DNA of 64,000 nucleotides, taken from positions 560,325 through 624,324 of the forward strand of contig NZ_LMLR01000001.1 in the NCBI RefSeq assembly GCF_001422645.1, read 5' to 3'. Positions within the stretch are counted from its first letter, which is position 1; each line of letters opens with the position of its first letter. Both the position numbers and the translations under genes were made by a program. Of this stretch, positions 50,722-59,562 are shown piece by piece. The DNA is from Arthrobacter sp. Leaf69. Lineage in GTDB: Bacteria; Actinomycetota; Actinomycetes; Actinomycetales; Micrococcaceae. A model generated the notes under the pieces. The model ran no database searches. It saw only the letters and a list, made by a program, of their open reading frames with translations, and was not told the origin of the DNA.

Positions 50722-51648
50722 ATGTCAAACATTTTTGGAGCTCCCAGGGCTGGCGCCCCCAACGGCCCGGACGAGGCGCGCAGTGTTCCCAAGGGCGACA
50801 CTGTTGGCTCCTACAACTCCTACCTGGATGCCCAGAAGGCGGTGGACTACCTCGCGGACCAGCAGTTCCCGGTGCAGATGGTCTCGATCGTCGGTAACGA
50901 CCTGAAGATGGTTGAGCGGGTCACCGGCAGGCTCTCGTACCCCCGGGTGGCACTCTCCGGGGCGCTGAGCGGCATGTGGTTCGGCCTGTTCGTCGGCGTG
51001 ATGCTGTCCTTCTTCTCCGAGACGGGCGGGTACTTCTCGATTGTGACCTCGGTGCTGATGGGTGCGGCGTTCTTTATGCTGTTCGGCATCGTCACCTACG
51101 CCATGCAGCGGGGGAAGCGGGACTTCACCTCCACGAGCCAGGTGGTGGCGACCAACTACGACGTCGTGGTTTCCTTCGAAGCGGCCAACGAGGCGCGCCG
51201 GCTGCTCCACCAACTGCCAATGACGCAGCATGACGCGTCGGCGTCCGCGGGTACTCCCGGCTATTCCCAGCGCGACTACCAGCATCAGCCGTACCAGCCC
51301 GGTCCCGAGCAGGGTTCCCGGCAGCCCGGCCCGGAAAGCCATGCTCCGCAGCGCCCCGCGGGCTGGAATGACCCCTACGGCCAGCGGGCTCCCGAGTCCG
51401 GCGGACAGCCTGACGGCGGATGGCAGCCTCCTAACCAGCAGCCCGGCAACCAGCCGGCGGTAAACCAGCAGCCTGCGGAGCCTTCCCGCCAGCCGGACGG
51501 ATCAACCGACGCAGAGCAGGCCGCTGAAGAGCCAGCCAAGCCCAGCGGGTTCGCCTACCCGGACCTGCCCGACGGCCGCCCGCAGTACGGCGTCCGGGTC
51601 ACCGATGCACCCAAGCAGGATCCCGGCCAGGACGGCTCGCGGCACTAG
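50722..51648 (+). CDS. YflT-type (general stress protein 17M) membrane protein
   Basis: A 308-residue protein. The N-terminal domain (VGSYNSYLDAQKAVDYLADQ) is the heat-induced YflT/GSP17M domain. Two transmembrane helices (about 76-123) follow, then a long Pro/Gln/Gly-rich cytoplasmic tail (about 165-290). The start is ATG 50722 (MSNIFGAPRAG); AAGAAT lies 6 bases upstream, so it may be leaderless. The position matches Rv1234 (memory). Only the domain name hints at stress function. It ends at a strong terminator. Confidence 0.82.
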   Translation: MSNIFGAPRAGAPNGPDEARSVPKGDTVGSYNSYLDAQKAVDYLADQQFPVQMVSIVGNDLKMVERVTGRLSYPRVALSGALSGMWFGLFVGVMLSFFSETGGYFSIVTSVLMGAAFFMLFGIVTYAMQRGKRDFTSTSQVVATNYDVVVSFEAANEARRLLHQLPMTQHDASASAGTPGYSQRDYQHQPYQPGPEQGSRQPGPESHAPQRPAGWNDPYGQRAPESGGQPDGGWQPPNQQPGNQPAVNQQPAEPSRQPDGSTDAEQAAEEPAKPSGFAYPDLPDGRPQYGVRVTDAPKQDPGQDGSRH

Positions 51649-51659
51649 CTTGTAACGCA

Positions 51660-51700
51660 GAAGGCCTCCGCCCGGAGTGATCCGGGCGGAGGCCTTCTTT
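51660..51700 (+). terminator. Rho-independent terminator
   Basis: A perfect 17-bp stem (51660-51676 with 51681-51697), a GTGA loop and a short T run. It ends the 50722 transcript and probably also the convergent aminopeptidase transcript. Confidence 0.9.
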
Positions 51701-51743
51701 GTGTCAGCAACTTTGTGGCAGCGGCTGCGGGTGGGGCGCGCCG

Positions 51744-53327
51744 CTACGGCGTCTGGCCGTCTGCTTCCTGGTAGATTCCCGCCATCCAGGACTCGACGTC
51801 GTCGGCCTTGCGGGGCAGTGCCGCGCTGAGGTTGACGGGGCCATCGGCGGTCATCAGGATGTCGTCCTCGATGCGCACGCCGATGCCGCGGTATTCCGCG
51901 GGAATGGCGAGGTCCTCGTCCTTGAAGTACAGTCCGGGTTCGATCGTGAAGACCATGCCGGGGGTAAGGATGCCGTCGAGGTACAGCTCGCGCTTGGCCT
52001 GGGCGCAGTCATGCACGTCCAGGCCCAGGTGGTGGCTGGTGCCGTGCGGCATCCAGCGGCGGTGCTGCTGGCCCTCGGCACTGATGGCCTCCTCCACGGA
52101 AACCGGCAGCAGGCCCCAATCGGCCAGCCGTTCCGCCAGTACGGTGGTCGCGGCCGTGTGGATGTCGCGGAACCGGGTGCCCGGCTGCGCGGCGGCAAAA
52201 CCGGCGTCGGCGGCGTCAAGCACGGCCTCGTAGACCTTGCGCTGGATGTCGGAGAACGTGCCGGTGGCCGGCAGGGTGCGGGTGATGTCCGCGGTGTAGA
52301 GGGAATCCGCCTCGACCCCGGCGTCGAGGAGCAGCAGTTCGCCAGCGTTGACCTTGCCGGTGTTCCGGGTCCAGTGCAGCACCGTGGCGTTGTTGCCGGA
52401 GGCCGCGATGGTGTCGTAGCCGAGCTCGTTGCCTTCCTCCCGGGCGCGGGCGAAGAACGCGCCTTCGACGACGCGCTCGCCGCGCTGGTGGGTGAGCGCC
52501 CGCGGCAGGACCTTGACGACTTCGGTGAACCCCTGCACGGTGGCGGCGACGGCGGTCTTCATCTGCTCGATTTCCCACTCATCCTTGAGCAGGCGCAGTT
52601 CGGACAGTGCCTCGGAGAGCTTCTCGTCGAGGGCGTCCAGGATGCCCAGGTCCAGGTTCTCCGGGTCCTTGGCGGTGTTGTAGCGGGCAGTATCCACGAG
52701 GGCGTCGATGTTCTCGTCCACCTTCCGCACCAGCCGGATGGAGATCCCGCCGATTTCGGGGGCGCCGACGTTCTTGGTGATTCCGAGCTCCAGCTCGCTG
52801 ATGTGCGCGGTGTCCAGGCCGAGGCGGGCCTTGAACTCGGCCAGGGTGGGACGGGCGCCGATCCAGAATTCGCCGGAGCGGGAGTCGGCGTAGAACTGTT
52901 CGGTATCGCGGCCGGCCAGCGGACGGAAGTACAGCGTGGCGCGGTGGTGGCCGCCGTCGTCGCCCTTGCCTTCCTCCACGGGCTCCAGGATGAGCACGGC
53001 GTCGGGCTCGTGGTCCAGGCCCAGGCCGGTGAGGTGCGCGAAGCCGGAGTGCGGGCGGAAGCGGTAATCGCAGTCGTTCGAGCGGACCTTCAGCGGACCG
53101 GCGGGAATGACCAGGCGTTCGCCTTTGAACTGCTCTGAAATGGCGCGACGGCGGGTGGCGGCGTGCCCGGCGACGGCGTCGCGTTCCGGCAGCTGCTCGC
53201 TGGTCGGGGCCCAGTTGCTGGCCATAAACGCCTTGAAGGCGTCGGAACTGGGCCGCTGGGAGCGGTTGTTGACGCGCTCATCGAGGGGCTGGGAAGCGGA
53301 GACTTGGGTGTTATCTGCATCGTTCAC
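51744..53327 (-). CDS. pepP: Xaa-Pro aminopeptidase (aminopeptidase P)
   Basis: A 527-residue M24B metallopeptidase that removes the first residue from X-Pro peptides. The creatinase-like N-domain (about 60-230) is followed by the pita-bread domain, with LLLDAGVEADSLYTADITRT (metal Asp pair), HGTSHHLGLDVHD (His), TIEPGLYF (Glu) and GIGVRIEDDILMT (Glu). All five ligands are visible. It starts at GTG with a GACTAT box 6 bases upstream, so it is probably leaderless. It is divergent from the PHP gene at 53420. Confidence 0.94.
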   Translation of the reverse strand: MNDADNTQVSASQPLDERVNNRSQRPSSDAFKAFMASNWAPTSEQLPERDAVAGHAATRRRAISEQFKGERLVIPAGPLKVRSNDCDYRFRPHSGFAHLTGLGLDHEPDAVLILEPVEEGKGDDGGHHRATLYFRPLAGRDTEQFYADSRSGEFWIGARPTLAEFKARLGLDTAHISELELGITKNVGAPEIGGISIRLVRKVDENIDALVDTARYNTAKDPENLDLGILDALDEKLSEALSELRLLKDEWEIEQMKTAVAATVQGFTEVVKVLPRALTHQRGERVVEGAFFARAREEGNELGYDTIAASGNNATVLHWTRNTGKVNAGELLLLDAGVEADSLYTADITRTLPATGTFSDIQRKVYEAVLDAADAGFAAAQPGTRFRDIHTAATTVLAERLADWGLLPVSVEEAISAEGQQHRRWMPHGTSHHLGLDVHDCAQAKRELYLDGILTPGMVFTIEPGLYFKDEDLAIPAEYRGIGVRIEDDILMTADGPVNLSAALPRKADDVESWMAGIYQEADGQTP

Positions 53328-53407
53328 CGTCCCATAGTCTCACCAGCGGAGCGGCTTAGGCCAACAGGCCGGGGCGTTGAACCGGGGGCGCCGCCGCGTC
53401 GATCTAC

Positions 53408-53413
53408 TAGGCT
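53408..53413 (+). promoter_or_regulatory. Leaderless -10 box of the PHP gene
   Basis: TAGGCT ends exactly 6 bases before the GTG at 53420. The same TAGGCT hexamer is used by thiE. Confidence 0.5.
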
Positions 53414-53419
53414 GATGAG

Positions 53420-54265
53420 GTGAGGATCGACCTGCATGCCCACTCGAACGTTTCCGACGGCACCCAAGCACCCGGCGCCGTGATGGCTTCGGCTGCGGAG
53501 GCGGGCCTCGACGTCGTGGCCCTGACCGACCATGACTCCACCGACGGCTGGGCCGAGGCCGCGGTGGGTGCCCGCGAATACGGTGTGGCGCTGGTGCCCG
53601 GGATGGAGATTTCCTGCCGGACGACGGAGGGGATCAGCGTGCACCTCCTCTGCTACCTGCACGACCCCGCGCACCCCGGGCTGCTGGAGGAAATCACCAA
53701 GGCCAAGGACGCCCGCTTCACCCGGGCCGAGCGGATGGTCAGCCTGCTCGCGGAGGACTACCCGCTGAGCTGGGACGATGTGATCCACCATGTGGCGCCG
53801 GGCGCCACCCTGGGCCGGCCGCACATCGCCGACGCGCTGGTCGCCGCGGGCGTGGTGGCGGACCGCACCGAGGCATTCGATTCCATCCTGACCTCGCACT
53901 CACGCTATTACGTGCAGCATTACGCGCCGGACCCGGCGTTCGCCGTCGAACTGGTCCGCGCGGCCGGCGGCGTGCCGGTGTTCGCCCATCCCGTGGCGTC
54001 CGCCCGCGGACGGATCGTGGGGGAGCGGACGTACCAGGAAATGATCGACGCCGGGCTGGCGGGGCTGGAAATCGACCACCGGGACAACCCTGAGGAGGGC
54101 CGGGCGTTCCTGCGCAAACTCGCGGCCCGGCACGGCCTGCTGGTTACGGGGTCCTCCGACTACCACGGGGCGGGGAAACCGAACCTGCTGGGCGAGAACC
54201 TCACCTCGCCCGAGGTGTTTGCCCGGATCGAGGAACAGGGAACCGGAACCCCCGTGGTCCGCTGA
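53420..54265 (+). CDS. PHP-domain phosphoesterase
   Basis: A 281-residue protein with a trinuclear-metal PHP fold. Motif 1 is DLHAHSNVSDGT (two His, Asp), motif 2 is LTDHDSTDGW (Asp-His), motif 3 is GMEIS (Glu), and the C-terminal TGSSDYHGAGKP gives the final Asp-His. The inserted helical domain (about 85-160) is typical of the RNase AM/nucleoside 3',5'-bisphosphate phosphatase group (YciV/TrpH-like). I infer an RNA 5'-end or pAp phosphatase role. The short GTG-start message is probably leaderless. Confidence 0.88.
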   Translation: MRIDLHAHSNVSDGTQAPGAVMASAAEAGLDVVALTDHDSTDGWAEAAVGAREYGVALVPGMEISCRTTEGISVHLLCYLHDPAHPGLLEEITKAKDARFTRAERMVSLLAEDYPLSWDDVIHHVAPGATLGRPHIADALVAAGVVADRTEAFDSILTSHSRYYVQHYAPDPAFAVELVRAAGGVPVFAHPVASARGRIVGERTYQEMIDAGLAGLEIDHRDNPEEGRAFLRKLAARHGLLVTGSSDYHGAGKPNLLGENLTSPEVFARIEEQGTGTPVVR

Positions 54266-54347
54266 CACGCCCCCGCCCCGCCCGTTGAGCTATCAGTTTT
54301 GGTCCCCATCGGGCCGGAATAGCCCCGATAAGTGATAGGGCAACGGG

Positions 54348-55217
54348 CTAATGTGGGAAAACGGTGAAGGTGGCGTGCGGGGCGAGGCGCTTGGCCATGA
54401 CGTCGATCGCGGGCTGGTTCTGGTCCACGCAGACGAACTTCCGGTCCAGTTTCGCGGCGACGGCGCCGAGCGTTCCCGAGCCGGCGAAGAAGTCCAGGCA
54501 CCAGTCGCCGGGCCGGCTGGAGGCGGCCACGACGCGGCGGATCAGTCCCTCGGGCTTCTGCGTGGGGTAGCCGGTCTTTTCCTTGCCGGTGGGGGAGACG
54601 ATCGTGTGCCACCAGACGTCGGTGGGCAGCTTGCCGAGTTCGCGTTTGGCCGGGGTGACGAGGCCGGGCGCCATGTACGGTTCACGGTCCACCTCGACGC
54701 TGTCGAAATGGTACTTCGCGGGGTTCTTGACGTAGACGAGGATGTTGTCGTGTTTGGTGGGCCAGCGGAATTTGGCGCGCGCACCGTAGTCGTAGGCCCA
54801 GATGATCTCGTTGAGGAAGCACTCGCGGCCGAAAATAGCGTCGAGCATGACCTTGGCGTAGTGCACCTCGCGGTAGTCCAGGTGCAGGTACAGGGTGCCG
54901 TCGTCCGCGAGCAGCCGCCACGCCTCGACGAGCCGTGGCTCCAGGAAGGTCCAGTAGTCGCTGAACGCGTCATCGTACTTGTGCAGGGCGCCCTTGATCG
55001 TGTCGTAGGAGCGGCCCTTGAACCCGACCCGGTCGCCCTCGCCGCCGGCGTTGAGCACCATTTTGGTTTCCTGGCGCTTCTGGACCCGGCCCGTGTTGAA
55101 GGGCGGGTCCACATAAATCAGTGTGAAGGCGCCGTCCGGCAGCGTCGGGAGGTACTCCGCGTTGTCCGCGTGTACCACCAGACTGCTGCCGTCCGGCGCC
55201 CAGACGGTGTTAGTCAT
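54348..55217 (-). CDS. Orphan DNA methyltransferase (N6-adenine/N4-cytosine, beta-type order)
   Basis: A 289-residue methylase of the N6_N4_Mtase family. The catalytic motif IV DPPFNTG is near residue 37. The AdoMet motif (DFFAGSGTLG) comes much later, near residue 243, with TQKPEGLIRRVV just before it, so the order IV-...-I fits the beta subgroup. No endonuclease, specificity or repair gene is adjacent, so it is a solitary methylase, possibly regulatory. Recognition sequence unknown. It lies between the PHP gene and the DEAD helicase, on the helicase strand. Confidence 0.9.
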   Translation of the reverse strand: MTNTVWAPDGSSLVVHADNAEYLPTLPDGAFTLIYVDPPFNTGRVQKRQETKMVLNAGGEGDRVGFKGRSYDTIKGALHKYDDAFSDYWTFLEPRLVEAWRLLADDGTLYLHLDYREVHYAKVMLDAIFGRECFLNEIIWAYDYGARAKFRWPTKHDNILVYVKNPAKYHFDSVEVDREPYMAPGLVTPAKRELGKLPTDVWWHTIVSPTGKEKTGYPTQKPEGLIRRVVAASSRPGDWCLDFFAGSGTLGAVAAKLDRKFVCVDQNQPAIDVMAKRLAPHATFTVFPH

Positions 55218-55225
55218 AAAGGGGT

Positions 55226-56977
55226 TTAGACCTCGGTGCTGCGGGCCGGAGCCCCGGCCTGCGGCTCGCCTGCGACCACTTCGCCGTTGCGGCGGCGCGT
55301 CCGGGTGCGGCGGCGTGCACGGGTGGCGCGGTCAACCTCGGTCGGCGCGCTTGCGGTAGCCGTGGCCGGAGCCTCGGCAGCGGGCCCGGTGCTGGCGTCG
55401 GCCTCTGCGGGACGACGACGGCGGTCGCCGGAGCGGCCGCTGTCTTTTCCGCCGCCGGCGCCACCGCTGCGGCGGGTGTCGCGGCCGCTGTCGCGTGAGC
55501 CGCCGCGGCTTCCGTCGCGGCCGCCCGTGCTGCCGCCGCTACGGGCACTGTCGCGCCCGCCGCTGCGGGCGCTGTCACGGCCGCCTGTGTTCTTCTTGCC
55601 GGTCTCGCCCAGGTCCTCCAGGACTTCGGCGTCGACGCCGGCCAGCACGCGCTTGTCGCGGGGAAGACGGCCCTTGGTGCCCTCGGGGATGTCGAGTTCC
55701 TCGTAAAGGTGCGGCGAGGAGGAGTACGTTTCCACCGGCTCCGGGACGCTCAGGCCCAGGGCCTTGTTGATCAGGCCCCAGCGGGGCATGTCGTCCCAGT
55801 CGACGAAGGTCACGGCCGTGCCCTTGTTGCCGGCGCGGCCGGTGCGGCCCACACGGTGCAGGTAGATCTTTTCGTCTTCGACGCACTGGTAGTTGATGAC
55901 GTGCGTGACGTCGTCGACGTCGATGCCGCGGGCGGCGACGTCGGTGGCGACGAGGACGTCCACCTTGTTATTGCGGAAGGCGCGGAGCGCCTGCTCGCGG
56001 GCGCCCTGGCCGAGGTCGCCGTGAATGGCGGCTGCGGCGAACCCGCGATCCACGAGTTCCTCGGCAACCTTGGCGGCGGTCCGCTTGGTCTTGGTGAAGA
56101 TGATGGTGCGGCCGCGGCCGCGCGCCTGCAGGATGCGGGCCACCACCTCGATCTTGTCCATGCTGTGGGCACGGTAGATCAGCTGGCGGATGTCGCGCTT
56201 GGTGAGGCCTTCGTCGTCCGGGTCGGCGGCGCGGATGTGGGTCGGCTGCGTCATGTAGCGGCGGGCCATGGCGATGACCGGGCCCGGCATGGTGGCGGAG
56301 AACAGCAGCGTCTGGCGGACGGCCGGCGTGCCGGCGATGAGGGTCTCGACGTCGGGCAGGAAGCCGAGGTCCAGCATTTCGTCGGCCTCGTCCAGGATGA
56401 CCATTTTGACGTTCTTCAGGACGAGGTGCTTCTGCTTGTACAGGTCGATGAGGCGGCCGGGCGTGCCGACAACAACTTCGACGCCTTTCTGCAGGGCCTC
56501 GACCTGCGGCTCATAGGCGCGGCCGCCGTAGATCGTGGTGATACGGGCGTTGCGCTTGCGGGCGGCGTTCTGCAGGTCGCTGGCAACCTGGACGGCCAGC
56601 TCGCGGGTCGGGACGATCACGAGGGCCTGCGGGGCGCCGGGGGCCGGGAGCAAGTCGAAGCCCGCGTCGTCCGGGCCGACGACGCGCTGCAGCGCCGGGA
56701 TGCCGAAGCCGAGGGTCTTGCCGGTGCCGGTCTTGGCCTGGCCAATGATGTCATGGCCGCTCAGCGCGACCGGCAGGGTCATGGCCTGGATCGGGAAGGG
56801 GTGGGTAATGCCGGCGTCGGCAAGGGACTCCACGATATCGGCGCGGACGTTGTAGTCGGCGAAGGACTTTTCGGCGATCTCGTGCGGCTTTTCGTCCGAG
56901 ATGATGGTCTCTTCCGGCTCGATCGTTTCCGTTCCGGAATCGTCGGTCAGAAGCTGGTGCGTGTGCAATTCACTCAC
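55226..56977 (-). CDS. rhlE: DEAD-box RNA helicase (RhlE/DeaD type)
   Basis: A 583-residue helicase. The Q motif precedes PIQAMTLPVALSGHD; motif I is AKTGTGKT, II is DEAD, III SAT, and VI HRVGRTGRAG. The C-terminal 130 residues are low-complexity Arg/Gly/Ser/Asp repeats (GGRDSARSGGRDSARSGG and similar), an RNA-binding RGG-like tail. It unwinds structured RNA. The start is uncertain: GTG 56977 has AAGGA ten bases upstream, and ATG 56998 has no site. A long leader is predicted. By position it corresponds to Rv3211. Confidence 0.92.
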   Translation of the reverse strand: MSELHTHQLLTDDSGTETIEPEETIISDEKPHEIAEKSFADYNVRADIVESLADAGITHPFPIQAMTLPVALSGHDIIGQAKTGTGKTLGFGIPALQRVVGPDDAGFDLLPAPGAPQALVIVPTRELAVQVASDLQNAARKRNARITTIYGGRAYEPQVEALQKGVEVVVGTPGRLIDLYKQKHLVLKNVKMVILDEADEMLDLGFLPDVETLIAGTPAVRQTLLFSATMPGPVIAMARRYMTQPTHIRAADPDDEGLTKRDIRQLIYRAHSMDKIEVVARILQARGRGRTIIFTKTKRTAAKVAEELVDRGFAAAAIHGDLGQGAREQALRAFRNNKVDVLVATDVAARGIDVDDVTHVINYQCVEDEKIYLHRVGRTGRAGNKGTAVTFVDWDDMPRWGLINKALGLSVPEPVETYSSSPHLYEELDIPEGTKGRLPRDKRVLAGVDAEVLEDLGETGKKNTGGRDSARSGGRDSARSGGSTGGRDGSRGGSRDSGRDTRRSGGAGGGKDSGRSGDRRRRPAEADASTGPAAEAPATATASAPTEVDRATRARRRTRTRRRNGEVVAGEPQAGAPARSTEV

Positions 56978-56998
56978 TAGGGGAGTTTCCTTATTCAT

Positions 56999-57291
56999 TT
57001 TGGGCTGCGCTGCTTGCTCAACGGGGCCGGCCGGGTGGCCGTTCCGGAGCACGCTCAGGCGCGCAAGCAAATCCAGTGGAAGCCGATCGCGGGCTATCTA
57101 AATGCTGGCACTGGGGACCAGCGGGTCTGTCTCAAGATCGCGTAGGGGCGGGCTTGTTGAATTCGAAAATCAAGGAAATCAACGACCGGGCATCCATATC
57201 TACCCTTCCAGTCTAGCTGTACCCGGCCCTGATTCTCGACGGACCGCGCTGACTCGCAAAAGATGGGCGCGCGGGAACGCGGCCTCTTTGC
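56999..57291 (-). promoter_or_regulatory. Long leader and promoter region of the DEAD helicase
   Basis: About 290 bases without a credible gene between the helicase and the RNB nuclease. On the minus strand TAGACT (57210-57215) is a candidate -10, which would give a leader of about 225 bases. Long leaders are common in cold-regulated DEAD-box helicase genes. I see no named riboswitch. Confidence 0.35.
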
Positions 57292-58791
57292 CTAGCCGAC
57301 CAGCTCCAGCCGGACCTCGCGGGTGGCAATGTCGGAGGACAAAATCCGCACCCGCACCTGGGTCCCGGGTTCCAGTTCGCCGGGGCAGCGGGCTGTGACC
57401 GCGGGCTCGGCGATCTGCACGATCCCGGAGGGCCCGTTGCCGTTGCCCGGCTTGGTGCCGCCGTTCCCGTTCTTGCCGTTCCCGTTCTTGCCGTTGCGGG
57501 CGGGTTTGGATCCGGAGATCACCACCGCGTCGAACTCCTGGCCGACATGGTTGACCAGCAGGGCGGCCTCGACCGTGTCGAGCGAGAGGCGCTCCAGTTT
57601 CGCGGCCAGCTGGTCCGAGGCCCCCATGATCGAGGGCAGGGACGGCAGGGCCTCGCGGGCCCACGAAGGGACCTCGGTGCCGTTGCTGAGTGCCTCGCAG
57701 ATCACCAGGACGAAGCGGTCGATCAGCCGGCGCAGCGGGGCCGTGGAGTGGGCGTAGGCGGCGCCGATCGCGGCCTGGATGGCGGCCTCGGGAACCGTTC
57801 CGTCGAACGGTGTGTAACCGGCGCCGCGAAACAGCATCCCGGCCGAGTGCACGATCGCCAGCTGCTGCGGGTCCGTGGGATCGAGGGTGCGCAGGTATTC
57901 TCCGTAGCTCATTTCGCCGTCCCAGGGCTTTCCCAGCGCGCGGGTCTGGCGGTGGAAATGCGCCAGTGAGGCCGCATCCGGGGCCGGCATGGTGCGCAGG
58001 ATGCCCACCTTGCCCTGCAGCATGATCCCGGCGGCGGCCATTCCCGTCATCAGGGAAATCTGCGCGTTCCAGTCCTCCACCGGCAGCGGCGGGGCAGCGA
58101 CAATCCGGTAGCCGCCGTCGGGCAGCTGTTCGATTTCCTGTTCCGGCATGTTCAGGCTGGCGCCGCCGCGAAGCCGTTCCAGCTCCACCCGCTTGTTCCC
58201 GACTTCCTTGAGCAGCTGCAGCACGGGCTCGGCGGTGCCGGCGTCGAGATCGGCCTGCACCCCCGGGTAACTGAGTTTGGCGCGGCTGCGGACGGCAGCG
58301 CGCCGGACCCGCACATCGGATACGTCGGCGGCGGAGTCCAGCTCGAATTCCCACACGAACGCGGCACAGGTCTGGCCGGCCAGCAGGCTTCCGGCTTCCT
58401 CGCTGATGACTTCCGGGTGCAGCGGGATCCGGCCGTCAGGGGTATAGAAGGTCTGGCCGCGGCGGCGCGTCTCGGCGTCGAGGGCCCCGCCCGGTGCCAC
58501 GAAGGAGGGGACGTCGGCGATGGCGTAGTAGACCTTGTAGCCCTCACCGGAACGGTCGATGAACAGGGCCTGGTCCAGGTCGGTGGAAGACTCCGGATCG
58601 ATGGTCACGAACTCGATGTGCGTGAAATCCAGCTCCGGCAGCTCGTGGCCGGCCACCGCCTCCTTGGCCTCCCGGAGCGCGTCCTCGGGGAAGGGGCCCG
58701 GCAGTTCAAGCGTTGTGCGCAGCGCGCTGAGCGCCTCGGCAAGCTGGTTCTCCTGCCGGTGGACGCTCGGGGTCAGGCGATGATGGGACAC
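57292..58791 (-). CDS. RNB-domain ribonuclease (RNase II/R family, short form)
   Basis: A 499-residue exoribonuclease-like protein. The RNB domain opens with VTIDPESSTDLDQALFI, the acidic metal-binding cluster, followed by YYAIADVPSFV, RRRGQTFYTPDGRIPLHPE, MLFRGAGYTPFDGTVPEAAI and YAHSTAPLRRLIDRFV. The fourth Asp of the E. coli RNase II cluster (DMDDA) is Gln here (DLDQA). It lacks the N-terminal cold-shock domains; the C-terminus is a short S1-like piece with a GKNGNGKNGNG linker. It starts at GTG, leaderless by the TAATCT box 7 bases upstream. Confidence 0.88.
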   Translation of the reverse strand: MSHHRLTPSVHRQENQLAEALSALRTTLELPGPFPEDALREAKEAVAGHELPELDFTHIEFVTIDPESSTDLDQALFIDRSGEGYKVYYAIADVPSFVAPGGALDAETRRRGQTFYTPDGRIPLHPEVISEEAGSLLAGQTCAAFVWEFELDSAADVSDVRVRRAAVRSRAKLSYPGVQADLDAGTAEPVLQLLKEVGNKRVELERLRGGASLNMPEQEIEQLPDGGYRIVAAPPLPVEDWNAQISLMTGMAAAGIMLQGKVGILRTMPAPDAASLAHFHRQTRALGKPWDGEMSYGEYLRTLDPTDPQQLAIVHSAGMLFRGAGYTPFDGTVPEAAIQAAIGAAYAHSTAPLRRLIDRFVLVICEALSNGTEVPSWAREALPSLPSIMGASDQLAAKLERLSLDTVEAALLVNHVGQEFDAVVISGSKPARNGKNGNGKNGNGGTKPGNGNGPSGIVQIAEPAVTARCPGELEPGTQVRVRILSSDIATREVRLELVG

Positions 58792-58798
58792 GAAAATC

Positions 58799-58804
58799 AG
58801 ATTA
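58799..58804 (-). promoter_or_regulatory. Leaderless -10 box of the RNB gene
   Basis: Minus-strand TAATCT ends 7 bases before the GTG at 58791. It is only 16 bases from the oppositely oriented TAGTCT box at 58821. Confidence 0.5.
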
Positions 58805-58820
58805 GCTTCATTTGCGCCAT

Positions 58821-58826
58821 TAGTCT
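58821..58826 (+). promoter_or_regulatory. Leaderless -10 box of the MiaE-like gene
   Basis: TAGTCT ends exactly 6 bases before the ATG at 58833. Confidence 0.5.
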
Positions 58827-58832
58827 TGGATC

Positions 58833-59504
58833 ATGAGTACATCCCCGGCCGATCCCGCCCGTTACAACAGCTTCCTCAAGGATCTGCTCGGTGTGATGGC
58901 CTACGGCGAGTTGTCTGCCTTCGAGCGGCTTTCCTCCGATGCGAGGTATTCACCGTCCCTGCACGACCGCGCGGTCCTGGGCCGGATCGCCGTGATCGAG
59001 TTCCAGCACTACGAACTGGTGCGCGCCAGGCTCGAGGGGATGGGCCTGGACGTGGAGGCTGCCATGCTGCCGTTCCAGCCGTCCGTGGACCACTTCCACG
59101 AACGCACCCGCCCGGCGGACTGGTACGAATCCCTCATGAAGGCGTATGTGATCGACACCGTCTCCGCCGATTTCTACCGCGCCGTTTCGCGCTACGTCGA
59201 CGCCGGGACGCGGGCCCTGGTGGAGCAGATCCAGGCCGATGAGGAGGCCACAGCGGTGCTGCGGGAGCGGCTCAAGACCGCCCTCGCCGATGACCCGCGG
59301 CTGGCGTCCCGGTTGGCGCTGTGGGCCCGGCGCCTGCTGGGGGAAGCCCTGACCCAGGCGCAGCGGGTAAGTTTTGAGCACGCGTTCCTCGGCGGACTGG
59401 CCGGCGCGGATGAGGACGCGTCCAAGGAACTGGTCCGCGGGCTGATGGCGGAGCTCGCGGCCAACCACGCGCGCCGGATGACGCAGCTCGGCCTCACCGG
59501 CTGA
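58833..59504 (+). CDS. Ferritin-like protein of the MiaE-like (tRNA hydroxylase-like) family
   Basis: A 223-residue all-helical protein. The helices around AYGELSAFERLSSDA, IEFQHYELVRARLEGMG and IQADEEATAVLRERLK carry Glu/His residues placed as in ferritin-like di-iron folds. It resembles the actinobacterial MiaE_2 group, related to tRNA-(ms2io6A) hydroxylase. Whether it hydroxylates tRNA is not known. It is divergent from the RNB gene, with only 41 bases between start codons. It lies near rhlE, as Rv3210c does (memory). Confidence 0.78.
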   Translation: MSTSPADPARYNSFLKDLLGVMAYGELSAFERLSSDARYSPSLHDRAVLGRIAVIEFQHYELVRARLEGMGLDVEAAMLPFQPSVDHFHERTRPADWYESLMKAYVIDTVSADFYRAVSRYVDAGTRALVEQIQADEEATAVLRERLKTALADDPRLASRLALWARRLLGEALTQAQRVSFEHAFLGGLAGADEDASKELVRGLMAELAANHARRMTQLGLTG

Positions 59505-59562
59505 GCCTGCCCGGACCGGCCCCGGCCCTGCCCGGACCGGCCCTGACCGGTTCCCGTTGCCC

